The notes beneath the pieces were generated by a model. It was not told where the DNA came from, did no database searches, and was given only the letters and a program-made list of their open reading frames with translations. From Methylophilales bacterium 28-44-11 (GTDB lineage: Bacteria > Pseudomonadota > Gammaproteobacteria > Burkholderiales > Methylophilaceae), in the NCBI GenBank assembly GCA_002281475.1, contig NCGC01000006.1:1-41830 (forward strand): DNA of 41,830 nucleotides. Reading direction: 5' to 3'. A program made the position numbers and the translations under genes. Below, in pieces: positions 10,364 through 18,601 of this stretch; position 1 is the first letter of the stretch, and the number at the start of each line of letters is the position of its first letter.

Positions 10364-11629
10364 ATGGCATCACGTAGTATTTTGGTAGTAGATGATGAGA
10401 TTGGGATTCGCGAACTATTAAGTGATATTTTGCTTGATGAAGGGCACCATGTGCGACTAGCGGAAAACGCCCACATCGCGCGTGAAGAGCGCCTAAAGCA
10501 AAGACCAGACTTGGTGTTGTTGGACATTTGGATGCCAGACTGCGATGGTATCAGTCTACTCAAAGAGTGGGGTAATTCAGGATTGCTGACCATGCCTGTG
10601 GTGATGATGTCAGGGCATGGCACGATTGATACTGCAGTAGAAGCCACCCGTATTGGTGCGTTTGATTTTCTAGAAAAACCTATTGCGTTACAAAAACTCC
10701 TCAAGACAGTCACCGCAGCACTTAAGCATGGTGAGACCCTTCCGCATACTGAAATGAATTTAGCCAGCTTTGGTAAAAGTTTGGTGATCAATGAGCTTAA
10801 ACAACGCCTTGAGCAAGTATCACGTAGCAAAAATACCTTGTTACTTGTGGGTAAAAAAGGTGGTAGCGTAGAGTTATGTGCCCAATTTTTACGTGCCCCA
10901 GGCGCCCCGTGGGTGGGATTAGATGAGTATGAAAAGTTAGCAACCTCACCTTTAGACGTGTTAGAGCAAGTGCGTGACGGTGTGCTGTTTATTGACGAAG
11001 TCACGCATCTGAATAAGACCGAACAAAAAGGCTTAAACTTAATCATTGCCAAAGCTGAGAAATTTGGCGCGCGTATTGTCTGTGCGACTACGTTTGGTAT
11101 TCCTCAACTGATTGAAACAGGCATCTTAGAACAATCTTTGTTGCAGGTGCTGGCCAGTGGCGCATTACGCGTACCATGTCTTAATGAGCATCGTGAGGAT
11201 ATTCCAGACTTGGTCAATGCAATGGCGACGCTGATGGTTGAAACGCTGAATGTTGATTACAAAGCATTTGATGTAGCGGCGTTAAACGCATTACGTAATG
11301 CAGAATGGCATGGCGATATCTCTGAGTTGGAAGCTGTGGTACATAATCTGATGTTGTCTACGTTAGGAGAAGTGGTCACCTTGGATGACGTGCTGCGCGT
11401 GTTAGATCAATTTAAGCAATCACCACAACAAGCAAACCTGCATGCACCTTTGCCTATTGATTTAACGAGGTCTTTGCGAGAGTCTCGGGACGATTTCGAG
11501 CGCTTTTACTTTCAACATCATATGAAACTCATTAATAACAACATGAGCAAGTTGGCTGAAATTTCTGGCTTAGAGCGCACGCATTTGTATCGTAAATTGA
11601 AACAACTCGGCATTAAAATCAAAGGTTAA
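10364..11629 (+). CDS. ntrX: NtrX-type response regulator with degenerate AAA+ domain
   Basis: The 421-residue protein has an N-terminal receiver domain (residues 4-120) with acidic pocket D10/D11, phospho-acceptor Asp54 and Lys105. It ends in a Fis-type helix-turn-helix (about 385-421, NNNMSKLAEISGLERTHLYRKL). The middle aligns with the sigma-54 activator AAA+ domain but is eroded. Where Walker A (GESGTGKE) belongs I read GKKGGSVE at 163-170. The ELFGH/GAFTGA segment is missing, with only about 40 residues before the retained Walker B-like GVLFIDEV (206-213). It should therefore be unable to hydrolyse ATP or contact sigma-54, and probably acts as a DNA-binding regulator. A GAGGGAAG ribosome site precedes the ATG, and it shares its stop region with xthA. 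Confidence 0.9.
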   Translation: MASRSILVVDDEIGIRELLSDILLDEGHHVRLAENAHIAREERLKQRPDLVLLDIWMPDCDGISLLKEWGNSGLLTMPVVMMSGHGTIDTAVEATRIGAFDFLEKPIALQKLLKTVTAALKHGETLPHTEMNLASFGKSLVINELKQRLEQVSRSKNTLLLVGKKGGSVELCAQFLRAPGAPWVGLDEYEKLATSPLDVLEQVRDGVLFIDEVTHLNKTEQKGLNLIIAKAEKFGARIVCATTFGIPQLIETGILEQSLLQVLASGALRVPCLNEHREDIPDLVNAMATLMVETLNVDYKAFDVAALNALRNAEWHGDISELEAVVHNLMLSTLGEVVTLDDVLRVLDQFKQSPQQANLHAPLPIDLTRSLRESRDDFERFYFQHHMKLINNNMSKLAEISGLERTHLYRKLKQLGIKIKG

Positions 11630-12423
11630 ATTGCTAACTCAAGTATCACAGGGGTGTGATCACTCGGTCGCTCTAATTTCCTCGGTGCTTTATCAATTAT
11701 GCATTGATGGCAATGTGGCTTAAGTGCCTCACTCACCAAAATGTGGTCTATCCGCATACCAAAATTACGTCTAAATCCCATCATACGATAGTCCCACCAA
11801 CTGAAGCTTTTTTCCGGTTGGTCAAATAATCTAAAGCTGTCGTATAGGCCTAGCGATAATAATTGTTGAAAGTGCGCACGCTCTGGTGCGCTGACCAAAA
11901 CTTGACCCACCCAAGCGGCGGGGTCATGACAATCTCTATCTTCCGGTGCAATATTGTAGTCACCTAACACTACCAATTTGGGATATTTCTGAAGTTCCGC
12001 AGTCAACCAACCATGCAGTGCCTCTAGCCAACGCATTTTATATGCATATTTTTCACTATCAATGGATTGTCCATTCACAATGTAAACACAGATCACACGT
12101 ATGCCTTGCACCGTGGCAGAAATGACACGCTTTTGCACATCCTCAAAGCCAGTTATGCCATAGCTCACATCTTCCATCTCATGACGACTGAGAATCGCAA
12201 CGCCGTTATAGGTTTTTTGCCCATCATGCACAGCGTGGTAACCTGCTGCACTCAACTCAGCGTAGGGAAACTTGCTGTCTTCCTGTTTGGTCTCTTGTAA
12301 ACAGAGTACATCCACTGGATTGCTTGCTAACCACTCCAACACATGTGGTAAGCGCACATTTAAAGAGTTCACATTCCATGTAGCAAGTTTTAAGGTGTTA
12401 GGTAGGGTAGTAGGGGTCAACAC
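11626..12423 (-). CDS. xthA: Exodeoxyribonuclease III
   Basis: This is an apurinic/apyrimidinic endonuclease and 3'-5' exonuclease of base excision repair. The 265-residue protein starts at GTG 12423 with an AAAGAG element upstream. It shows the exonuclease III/EEP motifs: LATWNVNSL, metal ligand Glu44 in LQETK, VVLGDYNIAPEDRD, RIDHILVS and the terminal SDHTP with D255/H256. Its stop codon overlaps that of ntrX on the opposite strand, both using the palindrome TTAA at 11626-11629, so there is no space for a terminator between them. Confidence 0.94.
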   Translation of the reverse strand: MLTPTTLPNTLKLATWNVNSLNVRLPHVLEWLASNPVDVLCLQETKQEDSKFPYAELSAAGYHAVHDGQKTYNGVAILSRHEMEDVSYGITGFEDVQKRVISATVQGIRVICVYIVNGQSIDSEKYAYKMRWLEALHGWLTAELQKYPKLVVLGDYNIAPEDRDCHDPAAWVGQVLVSAPERAHFQQLLSLGLYDSFRLFDQPEKSFSWWDYRMMGFRRNFGMRIDHILVSEALKPHCHQCIIDKAPRKLERPSDHTPVILELAI

Positions 12424-12479
12424 ATCATCTCTTTAAAAGGGTAATTCAACTCAAGAAAAACTGCATACAAATGAAATGG

Positions 12480-12794
12480 CTACCAACCTTTGCCACTACC
12501 AGAGCCACGTTTTAAGGCGGGATCATTATTTGCAATGCATCGTCCTATGCCAAAAAAGCTTGCTCGTGTGCCACGTGGACAGCCTTCCTCGCGCGCAATG
12601 GCTTCAACTTTAGTTTTTGCGACCGCTGCTTTTTGAGTATCTACATATTCCCAATATCCGTTTGGATGCAAGATGACTTCGTCACCACTACTGGTTTTTG
12701 CCACAATATCTTCAGAAGTCTGTTCAGTTGTGTCAGCATACGCCTGACCAATGATCGCAAACATGCAAATAAACGTGCATACAAGATTACGCAT
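12480..12794 (-). CDS. Small exported protein of unknown function
   Basis: I do not recognise a named family. The 104-residue product begins with a convincing signal peptide (MRNLVCTFICMFAIIGQAYA, cleavage after AYA). The mature part contains a short beta motif GDEVILHPNGYWEYVD, a pattern seen in several small periplasmic proteins. Two cysteines follow in GCPRGTRASFFGIGRC, which could form a disulfide, and the tail is Gly/Ser-rich and basic (KRGSGSGKGW). It stands alone between xthA and the divergent HAD gene. Export to the periplasm is the only supportable inference. Confidence 0.75.
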   Translation of the reverse strand: MRNLVCTFICMFAIIGQAYADTTEQTSEDIVAKTSSGDEVILHPNGYWEYVDTQKAAVAKTKVEAIAREEGCPRGTRASFFGIGRCIANNDPALKRGSGSGKGW

Positions 12795-12961
12795 AAATTT
12801 TCCTTAACAATCGACCAGTTAAAGCTTACAGATTAAGTGAATGTGAGTAAAAAGTACATACAAGTCGCTGTGGAGAATGAAGCTTGCAATCATACAGTTC
12901 GCGCAAAGTATTTTACGTGATAGAAGCTGTGATAAAGTCATTTTATTTTTCAGGCACATAA

Positions 12962-13600
12962 GTGATTAAAGCAGCAATATTTGATATGGATGGTCTGTTA
13001 ATAGATTCTGAGCGCATCATCATGCAAGCGTGTATTCACGCCGCCCAAGCAGTGGGCATTCGCTATACACAAGATGAGTATGCTGCACTGATTGGTCGTG
13101 CAGGACCAGATTCTACACGATTGATGAAAGCGCAATTAGGTGGGGAAGACGCTTTTAACCAAGTCATGCAAGGTCTGGATGCGCAACTCGCGCTTCGTAA
13201 TCATGCCTTTCCACTGAAAACAGGAGCGCTAAAGCTATTGCAACATTATCAACGTAGCCATGTAGTTTGCTGTGTTGCTTCTTCATCCTCTATACATCAT
13301 ATTTCACATCGTTTGCAGCAGGCTGGTGTAAGCGAATATTTTAGTCATTTCACTAGTGGTCAAGAAGTGGCGCGTGGTAAACCGGATCCAGATATTTATC
13401 TTTTGGCACTTGAAAAGCTCGGCCTAACAGCAGAAGCATGTGTTGTGTTTGAAGATAGTGAGGTTGGCGCACGCGCTGCCATCTCGGCAGGATTGAAAGT
13501 TGTCGTGGTGCCCGACTTGGTGCAACCCAGTGAGTATGTGCGCGAACAGGCTCACTATGTGTTGGAAAGTTTGAGTCACTGGCTTGTGATGCAGCATTAA
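12962..13600 (+). CDS. HAD-superfamily hydrolase, beta-phosphoglucomutase-like
   Basis: This is a 212-residue haloacid-dehalogenase-type phosphatase or phosphomutase. Motif I is FDMDGLL with nucleophile Asp8 and acid Asp10. Motif II is the VASSS segment. The motif III lysine lies in GKPDPDIYLLA, and motif IV is VFEDSEVGARAA. The helical cap between residues 16 and about 85 is the C1 type of the phosphoglycolate phosphatase/beta-phosphoglucomutase group. The GTG start at 12962 has an AGG eight bases upstream. The substrate cannot be told from the sequence. The stop overlaps that of the convergent methyltransferase gene at TTAA 13597-13600. Confidence 0.88.
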   Translation: MIKAAIFDMDGLLIDSERIIMQACIHAAQAVGIRYTQDEYAALIGRAGPDSTRLMKAQLGGEDAFNQVMQGLDAQLALRNHAFPLKTGALKLLQHYQRSHVVCCVASSSSIHHISHRLQQAGVSEYFSHFTSGQEVARGKPDPDIYLLALEKLGLTAEACVVFEDSEVGARAAISAGLKVVVVPDLVQPSEYVREQAHYVLESLSHWLVMQH

Positions 13601-14250
13601 TCTAACGAATTTAACCACCACACATGTTCAATGGCAGGGCATTTGCCTTTTAGACCGCCCTCTACAACTTCAGTGGCTAACAATGTTAAAGAATAATGTG
13701 TTTGGTAAAGCTGTTTCACCTCTTCAATATTGACAGAAAATGGTGGGCCGTCATGTAAGCGTTGATTATATTCAAAACACACGAGTAATTGTTGCGCAGG
13801 TATGCCCATATGTTGCGTAAGTGTGATGATGTGCTCTGCATAGCTTTTGCGTGTTTCATCTGGCAGGGCCACCAGTGCTGCTCTGTCATACACTGCATTC
13901 ACTTGGCCTAACAAACTAGACGTGAGCTTAAAAATATCTCCGACAAATATATCGATATTGAGTGCACTGTAATGCGTTATATCACCCATTTTAGTGATGT
14001 TGGGTGTTACATTTAATTGGCGAAATAAGTCCTCAATCGCAATTTGGCTTAATTCTGCACCGACCACTTGATAACCTTGTGCCAATAACCAAGCAATATC
14101 CAAGGTTTTGCCACACAGCGGTAAAAAGATACGTGCACCACGTTGCAGGTGAAGATCAGAAAAATATTTGACCAACAAGGGATTAGCCTCAGGTAAATGA
14201 AAGCCAATTTGGTTATTCTGCCATCGATCGTGCCAAAATTCATGTTGCAT
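13597..14250 (-). CDS. tpm: Thiopurine S-methyltransferase family protein
   Basis: This is a SAM-dependent methyltransferase of the bacterial TPMT family, whose members methylate thiopurines and have been linked to selenium and tellurium methylation. The frame is open back to 14367, but the ATG at 14250 gives MQHEFWHDRW, the family N-terminus, and 217 residues, the usual length. Motifs include GFHLPEANPLL, the SAM loop FLPLCGKTLDIAWLLAQGY with VVGAELS, and YDRAALVALP. The natural substrate is unknown. It is divergent from the NsrR-type regulator across 227 bases, but the NsrR-like palindrome lies close to nsrR, so co-regulation is not shown. Confidence 0.9.
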   Translation of the reverse strand: MQHEFWHDRWQNNQIGFHLPEANPLLVKYFSDLHLQRGARIFLPLCGKTLDIAWLLAQGYQVVGAELSQIAIEDLFRQLNVTPNITKMGDITHYSALNIDIFVGDIFKLTSSLLGQVNAVYDRAALVALPDETRKSYAEHIITLTQHMGIPAQQLLVCFEYNQRLHDGPPFSVNIEEVKQLYQTHYSLTLLATEVVEGGLKGKCPAIEHVWWLNSLD

Positions 14251-14435
14251 GGTGATCTCGCTATCTAGAAGGGATGTTGTCTGAACAGCTTGATTAGCCA
14301 TATCACGACGATGAAGTTTAGATACAAATTTAGCATGAATAGATGTCGATAATGCATGTAAATGCAAATTGCATCAAGCATCGAATTAATCCTTATATAA
14401 GCCAACTTTGCCTCGGTAAACATTCGAAAAAAGAT

Positions 14436-14464
14436 TATATGTTGCATATATTATGCAACATATA
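14436..14464. promoter_or_regulatory. probable NsrR operator upstream of nsrR
   Basis: This is an inverted repeat with 12-base perfect arms TATATGTTGCAT and ATGCAACATATA around ATATT, ending 13 bases before the nsrR ATG. The core GTTGCAT-N5-ATGCAAC is repeated with the same spacing before hmp. The position suggests autoregulation by covering the promoter or start region. Confidence 0.8.
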
Positions 14465-14477
14465 TATCATGCATGTT

Positions 14478-14939
14478 ATGCAATTAACCAAGTTCACAGA
14501 TTTAAGCTTACGCGTCTTGATGTATCTAACGCAGCATGACCGTTTGCAGCCTGTCACGATAAATGAAATTGCCCAGCAATTCAGTGTGCCACGTAATCAT
14601 TTAATCAAGGTGGTGACGCGCTTAAATAAATTGGGCTGGGTGTTTGCAATGCGCGGTAGGCATGGTGGTCTGCGCCTCGGTTTAGAAGCCAATCAACTCA
14701 AGCTGGGTAATATCATATTTGAGTTAGAAAATACATCTACTTTGATTGATTGTGGCAAACCACCTTGCGCTTTGAAGGGTCAATGTCATCTAAAAGAGAT
14801 CTTAGACGACGCTTTAAATGTCTTTTACGCCCACATGAATACGTTTTCTTTGGCAGATGTGGTCAACCAACAAACACAGTCAGCAGTGATTAGCATGCAT
14901 CAGCGTTACCAAGTATTTTTAAGCACTCAAGCAACCTAG
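14478..14939 (+). CDS. nsrR: Rrf2-family nitric-oxide-sensing repressor, NsrR-like
   Basis: NsrR represses nitrosative-stress genes through an NO-sensitive iron-sulfur cluster. The open frame extends to 14343, but the ATG at 14478 gives MQLTKFTDLSLRVLMYL, the family N-terminus. The 153-residue protein has a winged helix (about 1-65, VPRNHLIKVVTRLNKLGW and the RGRHGGLRLG wing). Cluster ligands C92, C97 and C103 have the C-x4-C-x5-C spacing of known NsrR. It lies directly upstream of hmp, the classical NsrR target, and both genes carry matching palindromes. A hairpin with a T tract follows the gene. Confidence 0.93.
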   Translation: MQLTKFTDLSLRVLMYLTQHDRLQPVTINEIAQQFSVPRNHLIKVVTRLNKLGWVFAMRGRHGGLRLGLEANQLKLGNIIFELENTSTLIDCGKPPCALKGQCHLKEILDDALNVFYAHMNTFSLADVVNQQTQSAVISMHQRYQVFLSTQAT

Positions 14940-14976
14940 TAAGTTATACAAATTGATTGCGACGTTTTTTGTCCCG

Positions 14977-14999
14977 CACTCTTACGAGTGTATTTTTTT
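14977..14999 (+). terminator. intrinsic terminator between nsrR and hmp
   Basis: A short stem CACTC/GAGTG with loop TTAC is followed by TA and seven T residues. It lies 38 bases after the nsrR stop and just before the hmp operator. Confidence 0.65.
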
Positions 15000-15006
15000 G
15001 CATAAT

Positions 15007-15029
15007 AAGTTGCATTTATTATGCAACTT
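15007..15029. promoter_or_regulatory. probable NsrR operator upstream of hmp
   Basis: The perfect nine-base arms AAGTTGCAT and ATGCAACTT surround TTATT. The core and five-base spacer match the site before nsrR. A CATAAT at 15001-15006 could be the -10 element immediately upstream, and the hmp ribosome site AGGAGA begins two bases after the palindrome. Confidence 0.8.
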
Positions 15030-15040
15030 TAGGAGAAGTT

Positions 15041-16267
15041 ATGTTATCTACAAGTGCAAAACCCTATATTGAAGCCAGTGTTCCTGTATTGCGTGAACAT
15101 GGCCTCGCCATTACCACGGTATTCTACAAAAATATGCTGACGGCTCATCCTGAGCTAAATAATCTATTTAATTTGGGTAATCAAGCCAATGGCTCTCAGC
15201 AACAATCATTGGCGTCCGCAGTATTTGCTTATGCCGCCAATATCGAAAATGCGTCTGCCTTAGCGCCTGTCATTGAGCGAATAGTACATAAGCATGCATC
15301 AATAGGTATTAAACCATCGCATTATCCAATTGTCGGGCGTTATTTATTAGGTGCTATCAAAGAGATACTAGGTGATGCCGCAACCCCTGATTTGATCGCC
15401 GCGTGGGATGAGGCGTATTGGTTGTTGGCAGGTGAGCTAATAGCGGCGGAAGCGCGCTTGTATCAAGCTACGGGGGTTGATGCAGATAGTTGGATGCAGA
15501 TGCAGGTAGTAAATAAAGTCCAACAAGGCATAGATATTATTTCATTTACGTTAAAAGCGATAGATCAAGAAACGCTTCCAGCCTTTAAACCAGGTCAATA
15601 TGTAAGTATTGCAACCTACTTGGAAGATGTACAGTTAAGGCAGCTACGCCAGTATAGTTTATCGGACGCCCCAAATAAAAACGGGTATCGCATCTCAGTG
15701 AAATGTGAGAAAGGTGATGCATTTAAGCCAGAAGGCAAAGTCTCGAATTGGCTACATACGCATGTAGAGATTGGAGATGTGCTTGATGTTGGTCATCCAT
15801 ATGGTAATTTTACGCCAACTATTTTAGCTTCCCATCCAATTGTTTTAATTTCTGCGGGCGTGGGTGTCACACCTATGATTTCCATGCTCAATAGCCTTGT
15901 CGAAGACAATCCAAACCGACCAGTGCTTTTTGTGCATGCAGCAAGATCAAGGCAACATTTATCACACACGCAAGATATTGCTGTAGCAAGTGAGGCAATG
16001 CCATATTTACATCATGTTTTGTACTTAAATGAATGCGATGACAAAGACGACAATGTAACAATAGGTATGATGGATTTGGCAAAAGTGATGTCGACTACGG
16101 TGATCAGCAAACAATTTTTAGATAAAAAAAATGTGTCAGAATTTTATATATGTGGACCACAAAGATTCATGGATGAGCAGTGGAAAATGTTATTAGGATT
16201 GGGAGTCAATCCATCAAAAATACACAGGGAAGTATTTGGCCCAGAGAGTTTAAGCCATCTAATTTAA
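15041..16267 (+). CDS. hmp: Flavohemoprotein / nitric oxide dioxygenase
   Basis: Hmp converts NO and O2 to nitrate in the cytoplasm using NAD(P)H, FAD and heme. I choose ATG 15041, with AGGAGA five bases upstream, over the longer frame from 14957. The 408-residue protein has a globin domain (1-140) with proximal His85, Tyr29 (B10), Phe43 (CD1) and Gln53 (E7). A ferredoxin-reductase-like FAD domain follows (about 150-260, RQYSLSDAPNKNGYRISVK). The NAD domain has GVGVTPMISML and the YICGPQRFMDEQ C-terminal box. Every key globin residue is present, so it should be active. The palindrome before it implies NsrR repression. Confidence 0.96.
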   Translation: MLSTSAKPYIEASVPVLREHGLAITTVFYKNMLTAHPELNNLFNLGNQANGSQQQSLASAVFAYAANIENASALAPVIERIVHKHASIGIKPSHYPIVGRYLLGAIKEILGDAATPDLIAAWDEAYWLLAGELIAAEARLYQATGVDADSWMQMQVVNKVQQGIDIISFTLKAIDQETLPAFKPGQYVSIATYLEDVQLRQLRQYSLSDAPNKNGYRISVKCEKGDAFKPEGKVSNWLHTHVEIGDVLDVGHPYGNFTPTILASHPIVLISAGVGVTPMISMLNSLVEDNPNRPVLFVHAARSRQHLSHTQDIAVASEAMPYLHHVLYLNECDDKDDNVTIGMMDLAKVMSTTVISKQFLDKKNVSEFYICGPQRFMDEQWKMLLGLGVNPSKIHREVFGPESLSHLI

Positions 16268-16273
16268 CATAAG

Positions 16274-16308
16274 GTAGAAGGTTGGGCTGGTTACACCTAA
16301 TCTTCTAC
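16274..16308. terminator. possible stem-loop terminator between convergent hmp and prlC
   Basis: The arms GTAGAAG and CTTCTAC (with an adjoining GTT/AAT extension) can pair 6 to 41 bases after the hmp stop. There is no long T tract on either side, so termination efficiency is uncertain. The rest of the 168-base gap (16268-16435) holds nothing else that I recognise. Confidence 0.45.
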
Positions 16309-16435
16309 TCCTTAAAATGTCCTGAGTGAAATGCCGTTAGCATGATTCAATGAAGATCATTCTCACTTGTCATACCACCTTACAAATCATACAAATAAGC
16401 CATCAACTTGAATTCTATTGCTGAAATAAAAGTGG

Positions 16436-18487
16436 TTACTTACTCATCCCACTATGTCTTAACAGGGCATCTATACTTGGTTCTCTGCCACGGAAAGCAA
16501 CAAATGATTCTATAGCTGGGCGACTCCCTCCCATTGCAAGCACCTCATTTTTAAAGCGGGTGCCTGCCTCGGCGGATAAGGTGCCCATTTCTTCAAACAA
16601 ACTGTAAGCATCGGCAGATAATACTTCTGCCCATTTATAGCTGTAATAGCCAGCAGCATAACCGCCTGCAAAAATATGACTAAAGCTATTGGGAAAGCGG
16701 TTCCACTTTGGAGGACGTAGCACAGCGACTTCGTCACGCACTTGTTCGATTAAATCTAAAGCGGTTTGCTTACCGTTTGGGTCAAACTCTCCATGTAAGC
16801 GCATATCAAATAATGAAAATTCAACCTGACGCACAGTTTGCATACCTGCCTGGAAGTTTTTCGCAGCCACCATTTTGTCAAATAATTCGCGCGGAAGTTG
16901 TGCGCCAGTATCGACATGGGCTGTCATGTGACGCAACACGTCCCATTCCCAGCAAAAATTTTCCATAAACTGGCTAGGCAATTCAACAGCATCCCATTCC
17001 ACACCTTTAATACCAGACACGCCATACTCATCGACTTGGGTAAGCATATGGTGCAAGCCATGACCAAACTCGTGAAACATGGTAATCACTTCGTCATGCG
17101 TAAACAGTGCTGGCTTACCTCCTACAGGCGCAGAAAAATTACAGGTTAAATATGCCACGGGTAATTCAACGCCATTGGGCTTTTTACGGCGTGTTATACA
17201 TTCATCCATCCATGCGCCACCGCGTTTATTGTTGCGTGCGTAAAGGTCTAGATAAAAATAAGCGATGGGTTTGTTTTGATGATCGCTGATTTCATAAAAA
17301 GCAGCATCTGCATGCCACAGTGGCGCCTCCGCTTTGCGTACTTGTACGCCAAATATGGTCTCAGTGACTTTAAACAAACCTGCTAATACTTTACTTTCAG
17401 GAAAGTATTGTTTGACCTCCTGGTCTGAAAACGCGTATTTATCTTCACGTAGCTTTTCACTGACATATGCTACATCCCATGCTTGCATGTCTCTAATGCC
17501 TAATTTATTGGCGTAAGCCACTAGTTCTTGCATGTCTTTTTCAGCATAGGGTTTGGCGCGCTTGGCTAAAGTGTCTAAAAACTCAGTGACTTGTTTAGGT
17601 GAATCAGCCATTTTGGTGGCAAGCGATAATTCTGCGAAATTGTTAAACCCAAGCATGCGCGCTTCTTCTTGCTTGAGTTTCAAAATGTCGCGAATGAGTT
17701 GGGTGTTATCCCATTTTGGATTTCCATGTTCATCTGGCTTGCTCATTTCAGATGCACGCGTTGCATATGCGCGATAAAGCGTTTCACGGAGCGCACGATT
17801 ATTTGTGTATTGCATCACCGGCATATAGGATGGAAAATGTAGGCTAAATAGATACCCTGCCTGGTTATCTGCCTTGGCAGCTTCAGCCGCTGCTTGAATT
17901 GCATCTTCTGGAATGCCAGCTAATTCAGAAATGTCTTCAACAATATATTGGAAATCATTGGTGTTATCCATGATGTTTTCTTCAAACTTACTGCCTAATT
18001 TAGAGAGCTCTTCGCTCACCACTTTAAAACGTGCCTTTTGATCGGCAGGTAATTCCGCACCCCCCAATTTAAAGTCACGAACCTCATGATTGATAATGGC
18101 TTGTTGTGTAGGGGTGAGTTTGGCAAATTCTGAGCTATTTTGAATAAATTTAAATTTAGTGTATAAGCGCTCATCTTGCGCAATATCGCTACCAAAATCA
18201 GTTAACTTCGCTAAATTATCATTATACGCTTCACGTAATTTTGGGCTATTAACCACAGCATTCATATGGCCAACTTGGCTCCAAGCACGGCCAAGTTTTT
18301 CACTATGATCTTCTAACTTATGCGCGAAATTTTCCCAAGTCGGGGTTTCGGTAGCAGTGGCAAGTGCCTCAACTAACGCGCGTCCTTCTGTAATCAGACT
18401 ATCAATAGCAGGGCTAATGTGTTCAGGTAGGATGACATTAAATTTTGGTAAACCAGAAAAATCCAATAATGGGTTGGTAGCGCTCAC
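16436..18487 (-). CDS. prlC: Oligopeptidase A (M3 family zinc peptidase)
   Basis: This cytoplasmic peptidase degrades oligopeptides, including cleaved signal peptides. The 683-residue protein is the usual length for M3A peptidases. It has a long helical N-terminal half and the zinc site HEFGH at residues 472-476 within TMFHEFGHGLHHML. Also present are the conserved segments GVEWDAVELPSQFMENFCWE and FAGGYAAGYYSYKWAEVL, which carries substrate-binding tyrosines. The start is GTG 18487, with AAGGAA upstream. It is transcribed in the same direction as the pts block, 114 bases after the DUF4870 gene, and may be a separate unit. Confidence 0.95.
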   Translation of the reverse strand: MSATNPLLDFSGLPKFNVILPEHISPAIDSLITEGRALVEALATATETPTWENFAHKLEDHSEKLGRAWSQVGHMNAVVNSPKLREAYNDNLAKLTDFGSDIAQDERLYTKFKFIQNSSEFAKLTPTQQAIINHEVRDFKLGGAELPADQKARFKVVSEELSKLGSKFEENIMDNTNDFQYIVEDISELAGIPEDAIQAAAEAAKADNQAGYLFSLHFPSYMPVMQYTNNRALRETLYRAYATRASEMSKPDEHGNPKWDNTQLIRDILKLKQEEARMLGFNNFAELSLATKMADSPKQVTEFLDTLAKRAKPYAEKDMQELVAYANKLGIRDMQAWDVAYVSEKLREDKYAFSDQEVKQYFPESKVLAGLFKVTETIFGVQVRKAEAPLWHADAAFYEISDHQNKPIAYFYLDLYARNNKRGGAWMDECITRRKKPNGVELPVAYLTCNFSAPVGGKPALFTHDEVITMFHEFGHGLHHMLTQVDEYGVSGIKGVEWDAVELPSQFMENFCWEWDVLRHMTAHVDTGAQLPRELFDKMVAAKNFQAGMQTVRQVEFSLFDMRLHGEFDPNGKQTALDLIEQVRDEVAVLRPPKWNRFPNSFSHIFAGGYAAGYYSYKWAEVLSADAYSLFEEMGTLSAEAGTRFKNEVLAMGGSRPAIESFVAFRGREPSIDALLRHSGMSK

Positions 18488-18601
18488 ATTGTTTCCTTAA
18501 ATACTATGTACTAGGTAGACGTGGATTGTCTCCTAAACGTTCTGCTTGAGTGATTGTAGTTTTTGATGACGTTGATTATTGAAACTTATCGTAATCCAAT
18601 A

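Noticed and set aside
10285..11052. 255-codon minus-strand open frame opposite ntrY/ntrX
   Set aside because: It is antisense to two clearly conserved genes, is Ser/Arg/Cys-rich like other shadow frames, and has no family resemblance or ribosome site.
14343..14477. Longer N-terminus for the NsrR-like gene
   Set aside because: It would put the operator palindrome inside the coding sequence and add 45 residues without homology; the family starts at MQLTKFTD.
14957..15040. Longer N-terminus for Hmp
   Set aside because: The extension covers the terminator hairpin and operator, whereas ATG 15041 has a strong ribosome site and restores E. coli numbering of the heme residues.
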